From Flavobacterium croceum DSM 17960 (lineage in GTDB: Bacteria > Bacteroidota > Bacteroidia > Flavobacteriales > Flavobacteriaceae): a DNA stretch of 64,000 nucleotides. Below the pieces are notes generated by a model. It was not told where the DNA came from. It ran no database searches and worked only from the letters and a program-made list of their open reading frames with translations. Positions 1 through 8,883 of the stretch are shown here, piece by piece; the stretch's first letter is position 1, and every line of letters starts with the position of its first letter. The position numbers and the translations under genes were made by a program. The stretch spans positions 62,001 through 126,000 of the forward strand of contig NZ_PQNY01000003.1 of the NCBI RefSeq assembly GCF_002917885.1, read 5' to 3'.

Positions 1-198
1 TCCTTTTTCTACAGCTCTAATTTCTATGTTACGAATAGAGCGTATTTGCGATACATATTCTTTAGTAAAAGCGGTATCCAATACTATCGGATTGGTAACT
101 TTAAATTTTACTGATTCTTCTTTTTCTTCTTTTTTTGATGTACAACCTACTAAGTACAAAAAGGCAATTAAGCCTGCAAAAACGACTGCTTTTTTCAT
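1..198 (-). CDS. RND efflux periplasmic adaptor lipoprotein (partial, N-terminus only)
   Basis: This reverse-strand gene runs off the left edge, so only its first 66 codons are visible. It begins MKKAVVFAGLIAFLYLVGC, a lipoprotein signal with an LVGC lipobox, followed by a Lys/Glu-rich linker. The stretch YVSQIRSIRNIEIRAVEKG is the typical opening strand of HlyD/AcrA-type membrane-fusion proteins. In that family the protein bridges an inner-membrane RND pump and an outer-membrane channel. The pump and channel genes should lie beyond the left edge. The family call rests on a short segment. Confidence 0.65.
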   Translation of the reverse strand, partial: MKKAVVFAGLIAFLYLVGCTSKKEEKEESVKFKVTNPIVLDTAFTKEYVSQIRSIRNIEIRAVEKG

Positions 199-320
199 GA
201 GTTTAAATAAAAATATTAGAAAATTGGTTAGAAATGTATCAAATCAAGATAGGCAAAACATACTGTTATTGAAATTTAAAGTATAAATTTTAGCCTTAAA
301 AATTGAAATTTCTAAAGGAA

Positions 321-347
321 ATAAAAAATCGTCTTTAAATAAAGACG
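321..347 (-). terminator. Rho-independent terminator of the 357-746 gene
   Basis: A 7-bp perfect stem, CGTCTTT with AAAGACG (330-336 and 341-347), has a 4-nt loop. On the reverse strand it is followed by a T-rich run, just downstream of the stop codon at 357. Confidence 0.7.
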
Positions 348-356
348 AAAAAGAAA

Positions 357-746
357 TCAAATGGTAAGAACCCTATTGTAAAAATAATTTGGAGATACAT
401 ACCCAAAAAAAGTAGATTGAGCTTTGCTATTCAGTGATTCATCATTATTGTAATAAAGATTAAAAAGCGAACCACAATAACACATTGAGTAAACACCGCT
501 CAATAAAATAGTTGTATCTCTATCTGTTTTTTTTAATGAATTGTTTGGATGAAATTCTTCTTCAAAATCAACATCATCAATAAACAATAATTCTTGATTG
601 TGAGCAGAAAAATCGGCTGAGTTTAGCTTTGTAACTAGTACTGTTTTGGCAATAGTATCTTCTTTGCAAGATGCCTTTGCATTTACATTGATCTCACCTC
701 CAAACAAGAGCGAGCTTAAATAGAGAAAAAACAGTACTAATCTCAT
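357..746 (-). CDS. hypothetical exported protein
   Basis: A 129-residue protein that I do not recognise. The N-terminus MRLVLFFLYLSSLLFGGE is a plausible signal peptide. The mature part is acidic around residues 57-64 (DDVDFEEE) and has a CYC motif near residue 90. It stands alone between an efflux adaptor and a forward-strand gene and has its own terminator. Nothing in the sequence supports a function. Confidence 0.55.
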   Translation of the reverse strand: MRLVLFFLYLSSLLFGGEINVNAKASCKEDTIAKTVLVTKLNSADFSAHNQELLFIDDVDFEEEFHPNNSLKKTDRDTTILLSGVYSMCYCGSLFNLYYNNDESLNSKAQSTFFGYVSPNYFYNRVLTI

Positions 747-917
747 AATGGCAACAAAAATAAGAATTTGTATTAAAATTCAACGTTAAAAAAAATATAA
801 ACTCTCAACTTAAAAGTATTATTTTAAACTTATTTTTAAATAATTAACATTTTTAATGAATATAAATCTGAATAACATCTCAAAAATTAAAATAAATATA
901 ACTTCAGCCTCTATTAA

Positions 918-945
918 TTGCATTATAATTATTCGTTTATATTTG
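918..945 (+). promoter_or_regulatory. Bacteroidetes-type promoter
   Basis: A TTG at 918-920 is followed after 17 nt by TATATTTG (938-945), a perfect match to the -7 consensus TAnnTTTG. The downstream gene starts at 962, so the transcript leader would be short. Confidence 0.6.
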
Positions 946-961
946 CAATTGATTACTATAT

Positions 962-2053
962 ATGAAAAAAACAACCTTAATTTTATTTTTTTTTACTACC
1001 ATAGCTTTGGGGCAAATCTCTCCAAATACACATTCGTTTTCGACTCATATATTTAGAGGAACTATTCTACCTCACTCTCCTGAATTATTTCATTTACAAG
1101 GGCATCCTACTGGGGCTATGCTTTGCTACAACATACAAACTCACGGAAATAAAGAATGGCATAGCACTTACAATTTTCCCGATTACGGATTGTTTTTTGT
1201 ATACCAAAATTTTAATAATGAATTTCTTGGCGAGAACTTTTCTGTGGGCGGGCATTATAATTTTTATTTTCTAAATAGACATTTACAACTTAAAATAGCC
1301 CAAGGATTGGCTTTTGCAAACAAACCTTACAATAAAGAAACAAATAGCAAAAACAAAGCTTTTGGTTCTCAAATATTGGGCAATTTAAACTTAGGATTAT
1401 ATTATAAAACCTCTCTATTAAAAAATTATTTAGATTTAGATATTGGAGCACAATTTCTTCATTATTCTAATGGTAGAACCAAATCGCCCAATAGTGGCAT
1501 CAATAGCTATGCCATTACTGCAGGACTTACTTATAATTTTGACAAGCCTATTGCTAATAAAATAGACAGTTTGGTTTCATTAAAAAAAACATACAACGAG
1601 TCTATAAAAGGTAATATTGTTGTAAGAACAGGTTATAATGAAAGTGCTGTAATAAATAGCGGACAACATATATTTTACCACATTGGGGCTTATCTCGATA
1701 AAAGAATTTCCAGAAAAAGTGGTTTACAGTTGGGAACCGATTTGTTTTTAACCAAAAGTTTTAAAGATTTTATACAATATAAAGCAAATGCTTTTCCTGA
1801 GTTACATATAGATCCAAATACAGATTATAAAAGAATTGGCGTATTTGCTGGTTATGAAATGTATATAAATAAATTAAGTATAGAAGGTCAAGTGGGTTAT
1901 TATGTTTATGATCCTTTTAAAAATGAAATTTCTATTTACGACCGTATTGGGTTAAAATACTACATTAGCAACACTATTTTTACAGGAATAAGTTTAAAAA
2001 CACATGTGTTTTTGGCCGAAGCTGTAGAATATGGTATTGGAATAAGGTTTTAG
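962..2053 (+). CDS. acyloxyacyl hydrolase / lipid A 3-O-deacylase-like outer-membrane protein (PagL family)
   Basis: A 363-residue protein with a cleavable signal (MKKTTLILFFFTTIALGQ) and alternating aromatic strands typical of an outer-membrane beta-barrel. The motif LHYSNGRTKSPNSGIN around residues 166-181 matches the PagL active-site region; His167 and Ser169 are the expected catalytic pair. PagL enzymes remove a 3-O-linked acyl chain from lipid A, remodelling the outer membrane. At 363 residues it is about twice the length of proteobacterial PagL. The C-terminal half (from about residue 215) looks like a second barrel-like segment, which is my reading. It is followed closely by a lipoprotein gene. 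Confidence 0.75.
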   Translation: MKKTTLILFFFTTIALGQISPNTHSFSTHIFRGTILPHSPELFHLQGHPTGAMLCYNIQTHGNKEWHSTYNFPDYGLFFVYQNFNNEFLGENFSVGGHYNFYFLNRHLQLKIAQGLAFANKPYNKETNSKNKAFGSQILGNLNLGLYYKTSLLKNYLDLDIGAQFLHYSNGRTKSPNSGINSYAITAGLTYNFDKPIANKIDSLVSLKKTYNESIKGNIVVRTGYNESAVINSGQHIFYHIGAYLDKRISRKSGLQLGTDLFLTKSFKDFIQYKANAFPELHIDPNTDYKRIGVFAGYEMYINKLSIEGQVGYYVYDPFKNEISIYDRIGLKYYISNTIFTGISLKTHVFLAEAVEYGIGIRF

Positions 2054-2091
2054 TGATATGCGTAATATCAAACTATTTTAAAATAAAATTG

Positions 2092-2835
2092 ATGAAAAAA
2101 ATACTATTCGTATTCATACTATTTATAACTATTTCTTGCGAAAAACCTTCAGAATGCTTTGAAAGTACAGGAGAAAACACAACCAAAAACGTTGTAATAA
2201 ACCCATTTACACGACTTGAGGTTTACAAGGGAATTGCTGTACAAATAACCGAAGGAGCAACTTATTCATTGCAAATAGAAACGGGCTCAAACATTATAGA
2301 TAATATTGAGGTTGTACAAAATGGTAGTGTATTAAAAATACAAGACAACACATCGTGCAATTGGCTGCGAGAATACGGGCAAACTGTAGTAAAAATAACA
2401 GCCCCAAACATCGAAACTATTTATTCGAAAACTAACAAAGATATTTACAGCAACGGCATATTACATTATCCAAAATTAAATTTAATAGCTTTAGACCCTA
2501 TAGACGGAAATGCAGGAGCAGGTACAGGAGATTTCTTTATTACACTCGAAGGAAATGAATGTACTATAGACAGTAATACTTTGGCTCGGTATACTTTGGC
2601 CGGACAAGTAAATTCACTTAATGTAAATATATATGCTAATGATACTCGTGTAAATGCAGAAAATATGTTGGCTCAAAACTGTAACATTTATCATCGTGGT
2701 TCCAACGATATTTTTGTAAAAGTTATTCAAAATGTAACTGGTAAACTTGTAAGTACTGGAAATTTAGTATTAAAAAATCAACCCGCATTTGTAAATGTTC
2801 AAACCTATTATCAAGGACAAGTGCTTTACAATTAA
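2092..2835 (+). CDS. DUF2807 (head GIN domain) lipoprotein
   Basis: I chose the ATG at 2092 because it gives a clean lipoprotein signal (MKKILFVFILFITISCEKP). A GTG at 2053 would add 13 unsuitable residues. The mature protein has the repetitive beta-strand pattern of DUF2807 proteins: 'INPFTRLEVYKGIAVQITEG' near the start, then 'VLKIQDNTSC', 'VVKITAPNIETIYSKTN' and later rungs. These proteins are predicted right-handed beta-helices anchored to the membrane, of unknown function and common in Bacteroidetes. Its end overlaps the end of the convergent gldA by 4 nt. Confidence 0.75.
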   Translation: MKKILFVFILFITISCEKPSECFESTGENTTKNVVINPFTRLEVYKGIAVQITEGATYSLQIETGSNIIDNIEVVQNGSVLKIQDNTSCNWLREYGQTVVKITAPNIETIYSKTNKDIYSNGILHYPKLNLIALDPIDGNAGAGTGDFFITLEGNECTIDSNTLARYTLAGQVNSLNVNIYANDTRVNAENMLAQNCNIYHRGSNDIFVKVIQNVTGKLVSTGNLVLKNQPAFVNVQTYYQGQVLYN

Positions 2836-3521
2836 GCCTTTGTTTTTTCTCTAAAAATAGTTTCCAAATTACCTTTGGCAGCTTCTATTGTAATATCTTC
2901 TACAATAACTCCTTTATTTATAATAATAATTCTGTCACAAATAGCTTCTACTTCTTGCAATATATGAGTAGAAAGAAATACGGTTTTATCATGCCCTGCA
3001 TTTTTTATTACCTGACGTATTTCTACCAATTGATTTGGATCTAACCCCGTAGTAGGCTCGTCTAAAATAAGTACTTCAGGATTATGCAACAAAGCCGTTG
3101 CCAAACCCACACGCTGGCGATATCCTTTTGATAATTCGCCTATTTTTTTGTGTTTTTCTGCTGCCAACCCTGTAATAGTAACAACCTCATCAATTCTAGC
3201 CTTTGAAACTTTGTATACCGAAGCATTAAATTCCAAATATTCTCGCACATACATTTCTAAATACAAAGGGTTGTGCTCTGGCAAGTAGCCAACACTTTTT
3301 TTAACCTCTTTAGGTTGCTCGTCTACATCGTATCCATTTACTACTACTTTACCATTATCGGCATGAATATAAGTAGTTAATATTTTCATTAGGGTAGATT
3401 TTCCTGCGCCATTAGGACCAAGAAAACCAATTATTTCTCCTTTTTTAACAGAAAATGAAACATTATCCAAAGCTTTTTGGCTTCCGTAACTTTTGGAAAT
3501 ATTTTGAACTTCAATAGACAT
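2832..3521 (-). CDS. gldA: gliding-motility ABC transporter ATP-binding subunit GldA-like, short form
   Basis: A 229-residue ABC ATPase. Walker A is GPNGAGKST (about residues 35-43), the signature motif is LSKGYRQRVGLA, Walker B is VLILDEPTTGLDP, and the switch His is in FLSTHILQEVEAICDR. The N-terminal sequence (MSIEVQNISKSYGSQKALDN) is the GldA type, which works with GldF and GldG in Flavobacterium gliding. From memory, full-length GldA is about 300 residues and ends NLExxFRxxT. Here the INKG strand passes almost directly to NLETIFREKTKA, so roughly 70 residues appear to be missing. gldF and gldG are not in this window. Confidence 0.75.
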   Translation of the reverse strand: MSIEVQNISKSYGSQKALDNVSFSVKKGEIIGFLGPNGAGKSTLMKILTTYIHADNGKVVVNGYDVDEQPKEVKKSVGYLPEHNPLYLEMYVREYLEFNASVYKVSKARIDEVVTITGLAAEKHKKIGELSKGYRQRVGLATALLHNPEVLILDEPTTGLDPNQLVEIRQVIKNAGHDKTVFLSTHILQEVEAICDRIIIINKGVIVEDITIEAAKGNLETIFREKTKA

Positions 3522-3593
3522 AGCTTGTTATTTGTAGCAAATGTAATAATTAATTTTTTGGTGCAGATAAAATAGAAAAAGTTAAAAAATATT

Positions 3594-3629
3594 TTTTGTT
3601 TAATTATTTTGTATTTTTGTTAAACAAAA
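3594..3629 (+). promoter_or_regulatory. promoter with flanking inverted repeat, likely operator of the TetR gene
   Basis: A perfect 10-bp inverted repeat, TTTTGTTTAA (3594-3603) and TTAAACAAAA (3620-3629), brackets a 16-nt spacer. The spacer contains TATTTTTG (3612-3619), a match to the -7 box TAnnTTTG. The next gene encodes a TetR-type regulator starting at 3639, so binding here would block its own promoter. The spacer is longer than in many TetR operators. Confidence 0.5.
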
Positions 3630-3638
3630 CAACAACTT

Positions 3639-4313
3639 ATGGCAAAAACTAAAACACAAGTACTTACTGATGATAAAATAACATCGTTGTACACAGATTA
3701 CACCTTAACTCATGGAAAAAAGCCAAATTCAGTATACGAATTTGCAAAAAGCAACAGTTTTGATGAAGCAGAGTTTTACAAATATTTTGCCTCATTTGAA
3801 GCATTAGAAGAGCAATTTTTTATACAAATGCTACACTATACACAAGAATTACTTGCCAAAACTCCAGAATACGAAAGCTATGATGCATCTCAAAAACTAT
3901 CTTGTTTTTATTTCACATTTTTTGAAATAGCTACTGCTAATAGAAGTTTTATAATGTATTTATTAAACAATGAAAAAGAACCATTAAAAAGTATTTTAAA
4001 ACTAAAACCATTACGCAAAGATTTCTTGTTGTATGTAAAAACTATTTTACAAGCACCCTACAAAATAGAAAATCAAAAAATTACAAACATTCAAAATAGG
4101 GTTATACACGAAGGAGCTTGGTTACAATTTATGGCTATTTTAAAATATTGGATGGAAGACCGTTCGGCAAATTTTGAAAAAACAGACATTTTTATTGAAA
4201 AATCGGTTAAAGCGAGTTTTGATATGGTATATAATGTTCCTGTAGAAAGTATCATCGATTTTGGAAAATTCATCTGGAAAGAAAAATTTGGAAACTTTAA
4301 TTCAAAGTCATGA
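3639..4313 (+). CDS. TetR/AcrR-family transcriptional regulator
   Basis: A 224-residue protein with an N-terminal helix-turn-helix region (residues about 10-55, including 'SVYEFAKSNSFDEAEFYKYF') and an all-helical ligand/dimer domain after that. The HTH is divergent from classic TetR but has the right length and position. It heads a run of same-strand genes to 10265, most of them overlapping or separated by only a few bases. Its stop overlaps the next start (ATGA). This suggests it represses its own operon of photolyase-related genes. The inducing signal cannot be read from the sequence. Confidence 0.75.
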   Translation: MAKTKTQVLTDDKITSLYTDYTLTHGKKPNSVYEFAKSNSFDEAEFYKYFASFEALEEQFFIQMLHYTQELLAKTPEYESYDASQKLSCFYFTFFEIATANRSFIMYLLNNEKEPLKSILKLKPLRKDFLLYVKTILQAPYKIENQKITNIQNRVIHEGAWLQFMAILKYWMEDRSANFEKTDIFIEKSVKASFDMVYNVPVESIIDFGKFIWKEKFGNFNSKS

Positions 4314-5617
4314 AAAAAATAGATTCGATTCCAACTAAAAAAATAGAACGTGTAGCAAAACTGGTTACTACAGGCGTAAAAGTAGGTGGTAACTATTTAA
4401 AATATTATGGCGAAAAAGTAGTAAACCCCAGTGTTACCAAAGACAAACTACACGAAAACAATGCTACCGACATTTATGATGGACTGAAAGAACTAAAAGG
4501 CAGTGCTTTAAAAGTGGCTCAAATGCTCAGCATGGAGAAAAATTTACTGCCTCAATCGTATGTAGAAAAATTTTCTCTATCGCAATTTTCTGTGCCACCA
4601 TTGTCTGCACCATTGGTTCGAAAAACATTTAAAAATTATTTTAAACAATATCCCGAAGAATTGTTTGATACATTTTCTTCAGAATCTATAAATGCTGCAA
4701 GTATAGGTCAAGTGCATAAAGCGAAAAAAAACGGCAAAGATTTGGCTGTTAAAATTCAATATCCAGGTGTACGCGAAAGCATTAGCACCGATATTGCACT
4801 AGTAAAACCTATAGCCATACGAATGTTTAACTTGCAAGGCACTTCCGACGAATATTTTCAGGAAGTAGAAGATAAACTTACAGAAGAAACCGATTATAAA
4901 TTAGAATTACAACAAAGCGAAGCTGTTCGTCAAGCATGTCAAATTATTGAAAATTTAAAATTTCCGGCTTATTATCCAGAATGGTCTTCAGACAAAATTA
5001 TCACCATGGACTGGATGAAGGGCAAGCATCTTTCTGAATTTTGTAAGCATGAAACTTCGCAAGAAAAACGCAACAAAGTAGGACAAACACTTTGGAATTT
5101 TTATATGTTTCAAATTCACCAACTCAAAAAATTTCATGCAGACCCACACCCAGGTAATTTTTTAATAGATGATAACGCAAATTTAATTGCTATTGATTTT
5201 GGTTGTATGAAGCAAATTCCAGAATCGTTCTACAAGCCTTATTTTGAAGTTTCAACACCAAGTGCTTTGGCAAACATGGATTATTTTAAAAATAAATTAG
5301 CAGAACTAGAAATAGTAAAATCAACCGATAGCCCAAAAGAAATTGAGTTTTTTACAGCAATGTTTCATGAATTACTTACAGTTTTTACAGAACCTATTCA
5401 TAAACCTGAATTTGATTTTTCAAATCCTGATTTTTTTGCAAAAATAGCAACCTTAAGCGAAAAATTTGCCAATGATAAACAGTTGCGTAAAATGAATGGA
5501 AATCGTGGTTCTAAACATTTTATTTATGTAAACAGAACATTCTTTGGTTTGTATAATCTAATGTTTGATATCAAAGCAAAAGTAAGCATTAACGACTTTG
5601 AAAAATATTTATCATAA
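4310..5617 (+). CDS. ABC1/AarF/UbiB-family atypical kinase
   Basis: A 435-residue protein with the ABC1 hallmarks. These are the KxAQ-type motif in '[13 protein letters not shown]' (about residues 64-76), the alanine-rich loop '[14 protein letters not shown]', the nucleotide-binding Lys in LAVKIQYPG, the catalytic '[12 protein letters not shown]' and 'AIDFGCMKQ'. UbiB-type proteins support isoprenoid-quinone metabolism or lipid homeostasis as ATPases or kinases. Here the gene is translationally coupled to tetR (4-nt overlap), and its last codons overlap the DUF2256 gene. The link to photolyases is a matter of context and its role is unknown. Confidence 0.85.
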   Translation: MKKIDSIPTKKIERVAKLVTTGVKVGGNYLKYYGEKVVNPSVTKDKLHENNATDIYDGLKELKGSALKVAQMLSMEKNLLPQSYVEKFSLSQFSVPPLSAPLVRKTFKNYFKQYPEELFDTFSSESINAASIGQVHKAKKNGKDLAVKIQYPGVRESISTDIALVKPIAIRMFNLQGTSDEYFQEVEDKLTEETDYKLELQQSEAVRQACQIIENLKFPAYYPEWSSDKIITMDWMKGKHLSEFCKHETSQEKRNKVGQTLWNFYMFQIHQLKKFHADPHPGNFLIDDNANLIAIDFGCMKQIPESFYKPYFEVSTPSALANMDYFKNKLAELEIVKSTDSPKEIEFFTAMFHELLTVFTEPIHKPEFDFSNPDFFAKIATLSEKFANDKQLRKMNGNRGSKHFIYVNRTFFGLYNLMFDIKAKVSINDFEKYLS

Positions 5618-5747
5618 AGAGAATAAGTCTTATTTGCCAAGTAAAATTTGTGCCACTTGTAAAAAGCCTTTTTCTTGGCGAAAAAAATGGGAGAAAAATT
5701 GGGATGAAGTAAAATATTGTAGCGATGCTTGTAGAAAAAGGAAATAA
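5598..5747 (+). CDS. DUF2256 zinc-finger-like mini-protein
   Basis: A 49-residue gene that overlaps both neighbours: the ABC1 kinase end by 20 nt and the cryptochrome start by 23 nt. It has no ATG. The frame opens only after a stop at 5583-5585, and the best start is TTG at 5598. The peptide contains '[18 protein letters not shown]' and '[12 protein letters not shown]'. The CxxC ... CxxxC spacing and the LPSKIC / FxWRKKW / YCSxxC signature are those of DUF2256, a family often found beside or fused to cryptochromes. It probably binds zinc. Its role is unknown. Confidence 0.8.
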   Translation: MKNIYHKENKSYLPSKICATCKKPFSWRKKWEKNWDEVKYCSDACRKRK

Positions 5748-7038
5748 AAAAATTATTTGGTTCAGAAACAATCTGCGCACACATGATGCTGCTTTTTGGA
5801 GTCATATTCAAGAAACAGACCACGTGATTGCCGTGTATTGTATGGAACCCGAATGGCTACAACCTACGCCTTATGGTTGGAGAAAAATGGAAGCATTTCG
5901 GGCAAAATTTTTACTAGAAACACTAGCAGATTTACAGCAACAGTTGCTAGAAAACAATATTTCGCTATACATTTTTCAAGCCAATACTGTTGATGCTTTT
6001 AAACAAATTCATGCTGTTTTTCCTTTTGATACAATCATTACGCAAGCAGAATGGACACAAGAAGAAGCAAAAATAGAACAAAAGCTTAAATCTACTTTTC
6101 CTGCCATAACATGGAAAGTCGATTATGACCAATTTCTAATTGAACCCTCAAATTTACCTTTTTTAATAAATCAATTACCCGATGTTTTTACGTCATACCG
6201 CAAGAAAGTAGAACAAAAATGGGCTGTAAAAAATGTAATGCCCAAGCCAAATTTGTTGTTTAAAAAAATGGATATTCCTTTTTCTTCATCGATACCTACT
6301 CTTGAAGAATTAGGATATCCATCAATACCAATGGATAAACGTTCGGCTTTTCCGTGTAAAGGTGGTGAATCTGAGGCATTACACCATTTGAAAGAATACA
6401 TTTGGAAAAACCAACAAATAACAACTTACAAAGAAACAAGAAACGAATTGGTGGGCATTCAATACAGCACCAAATTATCTCCATGGCTAGCCAATGGATC
6501 ACTTTCTGTACGAACTGTTTATCATGAAGTACGAAAATTTGAAGACGAAGTATTACAAAATGAGTCTACCTATTGGGTTTTATTTGAGTTGTTATGGCGC
6601 GATTTTTTTAAGTGTGTAAGCATGAAATATGGCAATCAATTGTTTCAACTTTCTGGGATTTTAAATCGAAATTACAATTGGAAAAGAAATGAAAAAGTAA
6701 TTGCCGATTGGATCAATGGAAAAACCAAGTACGATTTTATCAACGTAAATATGTTGGAATTAAAACACACGGGCTGGATGAGTAACCGCGGAAGACAAAA
6801 TGTAGCGAGTTATTTGGCTAAAGAAATGGAGCAAGACTGGCGTATTGGAGCAAGTTATTTTGAAGCGTTTTTAATTGATTATGATGTGCATTCCAATTAT
6901 GGAAACTGGAATTATTTAGCTGGTGTTGGTAATGACCCTAGAGACCGCAAGTTTAATATTGACTTACAAGCTAAAAATTACGATAATCATTATGTATATC
7001 GCAATTTATGGTTACCTAAAAAAGCGGTTGAATTATGA
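5725..7038 (+). CDS. DASH-family cryptochrome / photolyase
   Basis: A 437-residue protein. The N-terminal Rossmann part starts [18 protein letters not shown] (photolyase alpha/beta domain). The C-terminal FAD domain has '[18 protein letters not shown]', '[18 protein letters not shown]' and '[18 protein letters not shown]', which are typical of CRY-DASH. These flavoproteins repair cyclobutane pyrimidine dimers in single-stranded or looped DNA under blue light and usually carry a folate (MTHF) antenna. The ATG at 5725 lies inside the DUF2256 gene and its stop overlaps the next ATG, so it is translationally coupled on both sides. Confidence 0.92.
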   Translation: MLVEKGNKKIIWFRNNLRTHDAAFWSHIQETDHVIAVYCMEPEWLQPTPYGWRKMEAFRAKFLLETLADLQQQLLENNISLYIFQANTVDAFKQIHAVFPFDTIITQAEWTQEEAKIEQKLKSTFPAITWKVDYDQFLIEPSNLPFLINQLPDVFTSYRKKVEQKWAVKNVMPKPNLLFKKMDIPFSSSIPTLEELGYPSIPMDKRSAFPCKGGESEALHHLKEYIWKNQQITTYKETRNELVGIQYSTKLSPWLANGSLSVRTVYHEVRKFEDEVLQNESTYWVLFELLWRDFFKCVSMKYGNQLFQLSGILNRNYNWKRNEKVIADWINGKTKYDFINVNMLELKHTGWMSNRGRQNVASYLAKEMEQDWRIGASYFEAFLIDYDVHSNYGNWNYLAGVGNDPRDRKFNIDLQAKNYDNHYVYRNLWLPKKAVEL

Positions 7039-8561
7039 TTATACGTTTACTTTTAGGCGATCAATTAAACAGTTCACATTCTTGGTTTGAAGAACAAGAC
7101 CAATCGCATTATTTATATGTGATGATGGAAGTTGAAACTGAAACAAATTACGTGAAACATCACCAACTAAAGGTTGTTGCTTTTTTTTCGGCTATGCGAA
7201 ATTTTGCAGAAACTTTAATTTCAAAAGGTTGTCAGGTTTACTATTTTAAAATTAACGATTCGCATAACAAGCATTCTTTCGAAGAAAATATTAAAGGGTT
7301 AATCGAACCATTTTCAATAACAGCCATTCATTATCAATTGCCCGATGAATATCGATTATACCAATTATTTAAAAATTTTAAATCGTTATTCTCTCTTGAA
7401 GTTAAAGCTTTTGACACCGAACATTTTTTCTGTAGCTTATCTGAAATTGCAGAATTGGGAAAAGAAAAAAAGTACTACTTACTTGAAAATTTTTACCGCC
7501 ATTTACGAAAAAGACATCAAGTTCTTGTACTAAACGATAAACCATTGGGCGGAAAATGGAATTTTGATGCAGAAAATAGAAATAAATGGAAAAATCAAGT
7601 TCCTATTCCTAATTTAGTTCATTTCAATAATGATGTTTCAAGTGTGGTTGAGGATTTAAAGGCTATGAATATTGAAATCTTTGGGAAATCAACTTCCATT
7701 TCAAATTATCCAAAGTCGAGAGAACAAGCACTGTTGCAATTAGAATATTTCACAACACATTTATTACCTCATTTTGGAACTTATCAAGACGCCATGCACA
7801 CTGATGAAGCGTGGTTGTTTCATTCTAATTTGTCTTTTGCTATGAATGTAAAAATGTTGAGTCCTAAAGAAGTGGTGCAACACGTAGAAGAATATTATTT
7901 AAACAATCAAGATAAGGTAGGTTTGGCACAAGTAGAAGGATTTATTCGCCAAATTTTAGGTTGGAGAGAATATGTGAGAATGGTGTATTGGAATAAGTTT
8001 AATGAAGTGAAATCTAGTAATTTTTTAGAACATAAGAAGGCATTGCCCAAAGTTTTCTGGACGGGAAAATCACAAATGAAATGTGTAGCAACTTGTGCAC
8101 AAAATTCGTTAGACCATGCTTATGCACATCACATTCAACGCTTAATGGTTTTAGGGAACTATGCACTTTTAATGGAATCCCATCCAGATGAAGTAGACGC
8201 TTGGTATTTGGGCGTTTATGTTGATGCTATAGAATGGGTTCAATTGCCTAATACGAGAGGCATGAGTCAGTTTGCAGATGGAGGAATTGTAGCCACAAAA
8301 CCCTACATTTCTTCGGGCAACTATATCGATAAAATGAGTAATTATTGTTCGTCTTGTTCCTTTGATAAAAAAACGAAAACGGAAGAAAACAGTTGCCCGT
8401 TTAATAGTTTGTATTGGCATTTTTTAGATAAAAATAGATCCAAGTTTGAATCAAATCAACGTATGAAAATGATGTATGCTTTGTTAAATAAAATGGACAA
8501 AAAAGAATTAAGTAAAATTAATGAACGAGCACATTATTTAATTGAAAAAAGAAATATATAG
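7035..8561 (+). CDS. iron-sulfur photolyase/cryptochrome (FeS-BCP, PhrB-type)
   Basis: A 508-residue member of the bacterial cryptochrome/(6-4) photolyase group that carries a [4Fe-4S] cluster. Cysteines fall at residues 350 (MKCVATC), 438 and 441 (NYCSSCSF) and 454 (NSCPFN). These are the same numbers as the cluster ligands I remember for Agrobacterium PhrB. 'HAYAHHIQRLMVLGNYALL' and 'GGIVATKPYISSGNYI' are FAD-domain signatures. The family repairs (6-4) photoproducts and often binds a ribityllumazine antenna. It overlaps the cryptochrome by 4 nt, so the pair could cover both main UV lesions. Confidence 0.93.
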   Translation: MIIRLLLGDQLNSSHSWFEEQDQSHYLYVMMEVETETNYVKHHQLKVVAFFSAMRNFAETLISKGCQVYYFKINDSHNKHSFEENIKGLIEPFSITAIHYQLPDEYRLYQLFKNFKSLFSLEVKAFDTEHFFCSLSEIAELGKEKKYYLLENFYRHLRKRHQVLVLNDKPLGGKWNFDAENRNKWKNQVPIPNLVHFNNDVSSVVEDLKAMNIEIFGKSTSISNYPKSREQALLQLEYFTTHLLPHFGTYQDAMHTDEAWLFHSNLSFAMNVKMLSPKEVVQHVEEYYLNNQDKVGLAQVEGFIRQILGWREYVRMVYWNKFNEVKSSNFLEHKKALPKVFWTGKSQMKCVATCAQNSLDHAYAHHIQRLMVLGNYALLMESHPDEVDAWYLGVYVDAIEWVQLPNTRGMSQFADGGIVATKPYISSGNYIDKMSNYCSSCSFDKKTKTEENSCPFNSLYWHFLDKNRSKFESNQRMKMMYALLNKMDKKELSKINERAHYLIEKRNI

Positions 8562-8566
8562 ATTAC

Positions 8567-8878
8567 ATGAGTGCAGCAAAAATTATAGCGCCGAGGCAAG
8601 ATTCTGCATTTTCAGAAACTGAAATAGATCGAATTATAGAAATGGCTTGGGAAGATCGAACTCCTTTTGAAGCCATTGCGTATCAATTTGGCATTCCAGA
8701 AAGAGAAGTTATTCAAATCATGAGAAAAGAATTGAAACGCTCGTCATTTAATCTTTGGCGAAAAAGAGTCAATTCGGGGGTTAGTCAAAAACATGCACAG
8801 AAGCGAAACCCCGAAATAAATCGCTTTAAATGTACTTTACAAAGACAAATCACAGGAAATAAAATATCAAAAAGATAA
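8567..8878 (+). CDS. DUF2805 / TIGR03643-family protein
   Basis: A 103-residue protein with 'ETEIDRIIEMAWEDRTPFEA' near residue 19, followed by 'QFGIPEREVIQIMRKELK' and 'FNLWRKRVNSG'. This is the signature of DUF2805 (TIGR03643), which looks like a small helix-turn-helix fold and recurs near photolyase genes. It starts 5 nt after the photolyase stop. The basic tail after about residue 65 could bind nucleic acid. Its function is not established. Confidence 0.85.
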   Translation: MSAAKIIAPRQDSAFSETEIDRIIEMAWEDRTPFEAIAYQFGIPEREVIQIMRKELKRSSFNLWRKRVNSGVSQKHAQKRNPEINRFKCTLQRQITGNKISKR

Positions 8879-8883
8879 AAGCT

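Noticed and set aside
26..286. Forward-strand 86-residue frame
   Set aside because: It lies antisense to the efflux-adaptor lipoprotein and shows no protein-like features.
856..1056. Forward-strand 66-residue frame before the PagL-like gene
   Set aside because: It overlaps the promoter and the start of the real gene in another frame, and has low-complexity Ile/Asn content.
2053..2091. GTG start for the DUF2807 lipoprotein
   Set aside because: It would put 13 residues before a clean lipoprotein signal, which fits ATG 2092.
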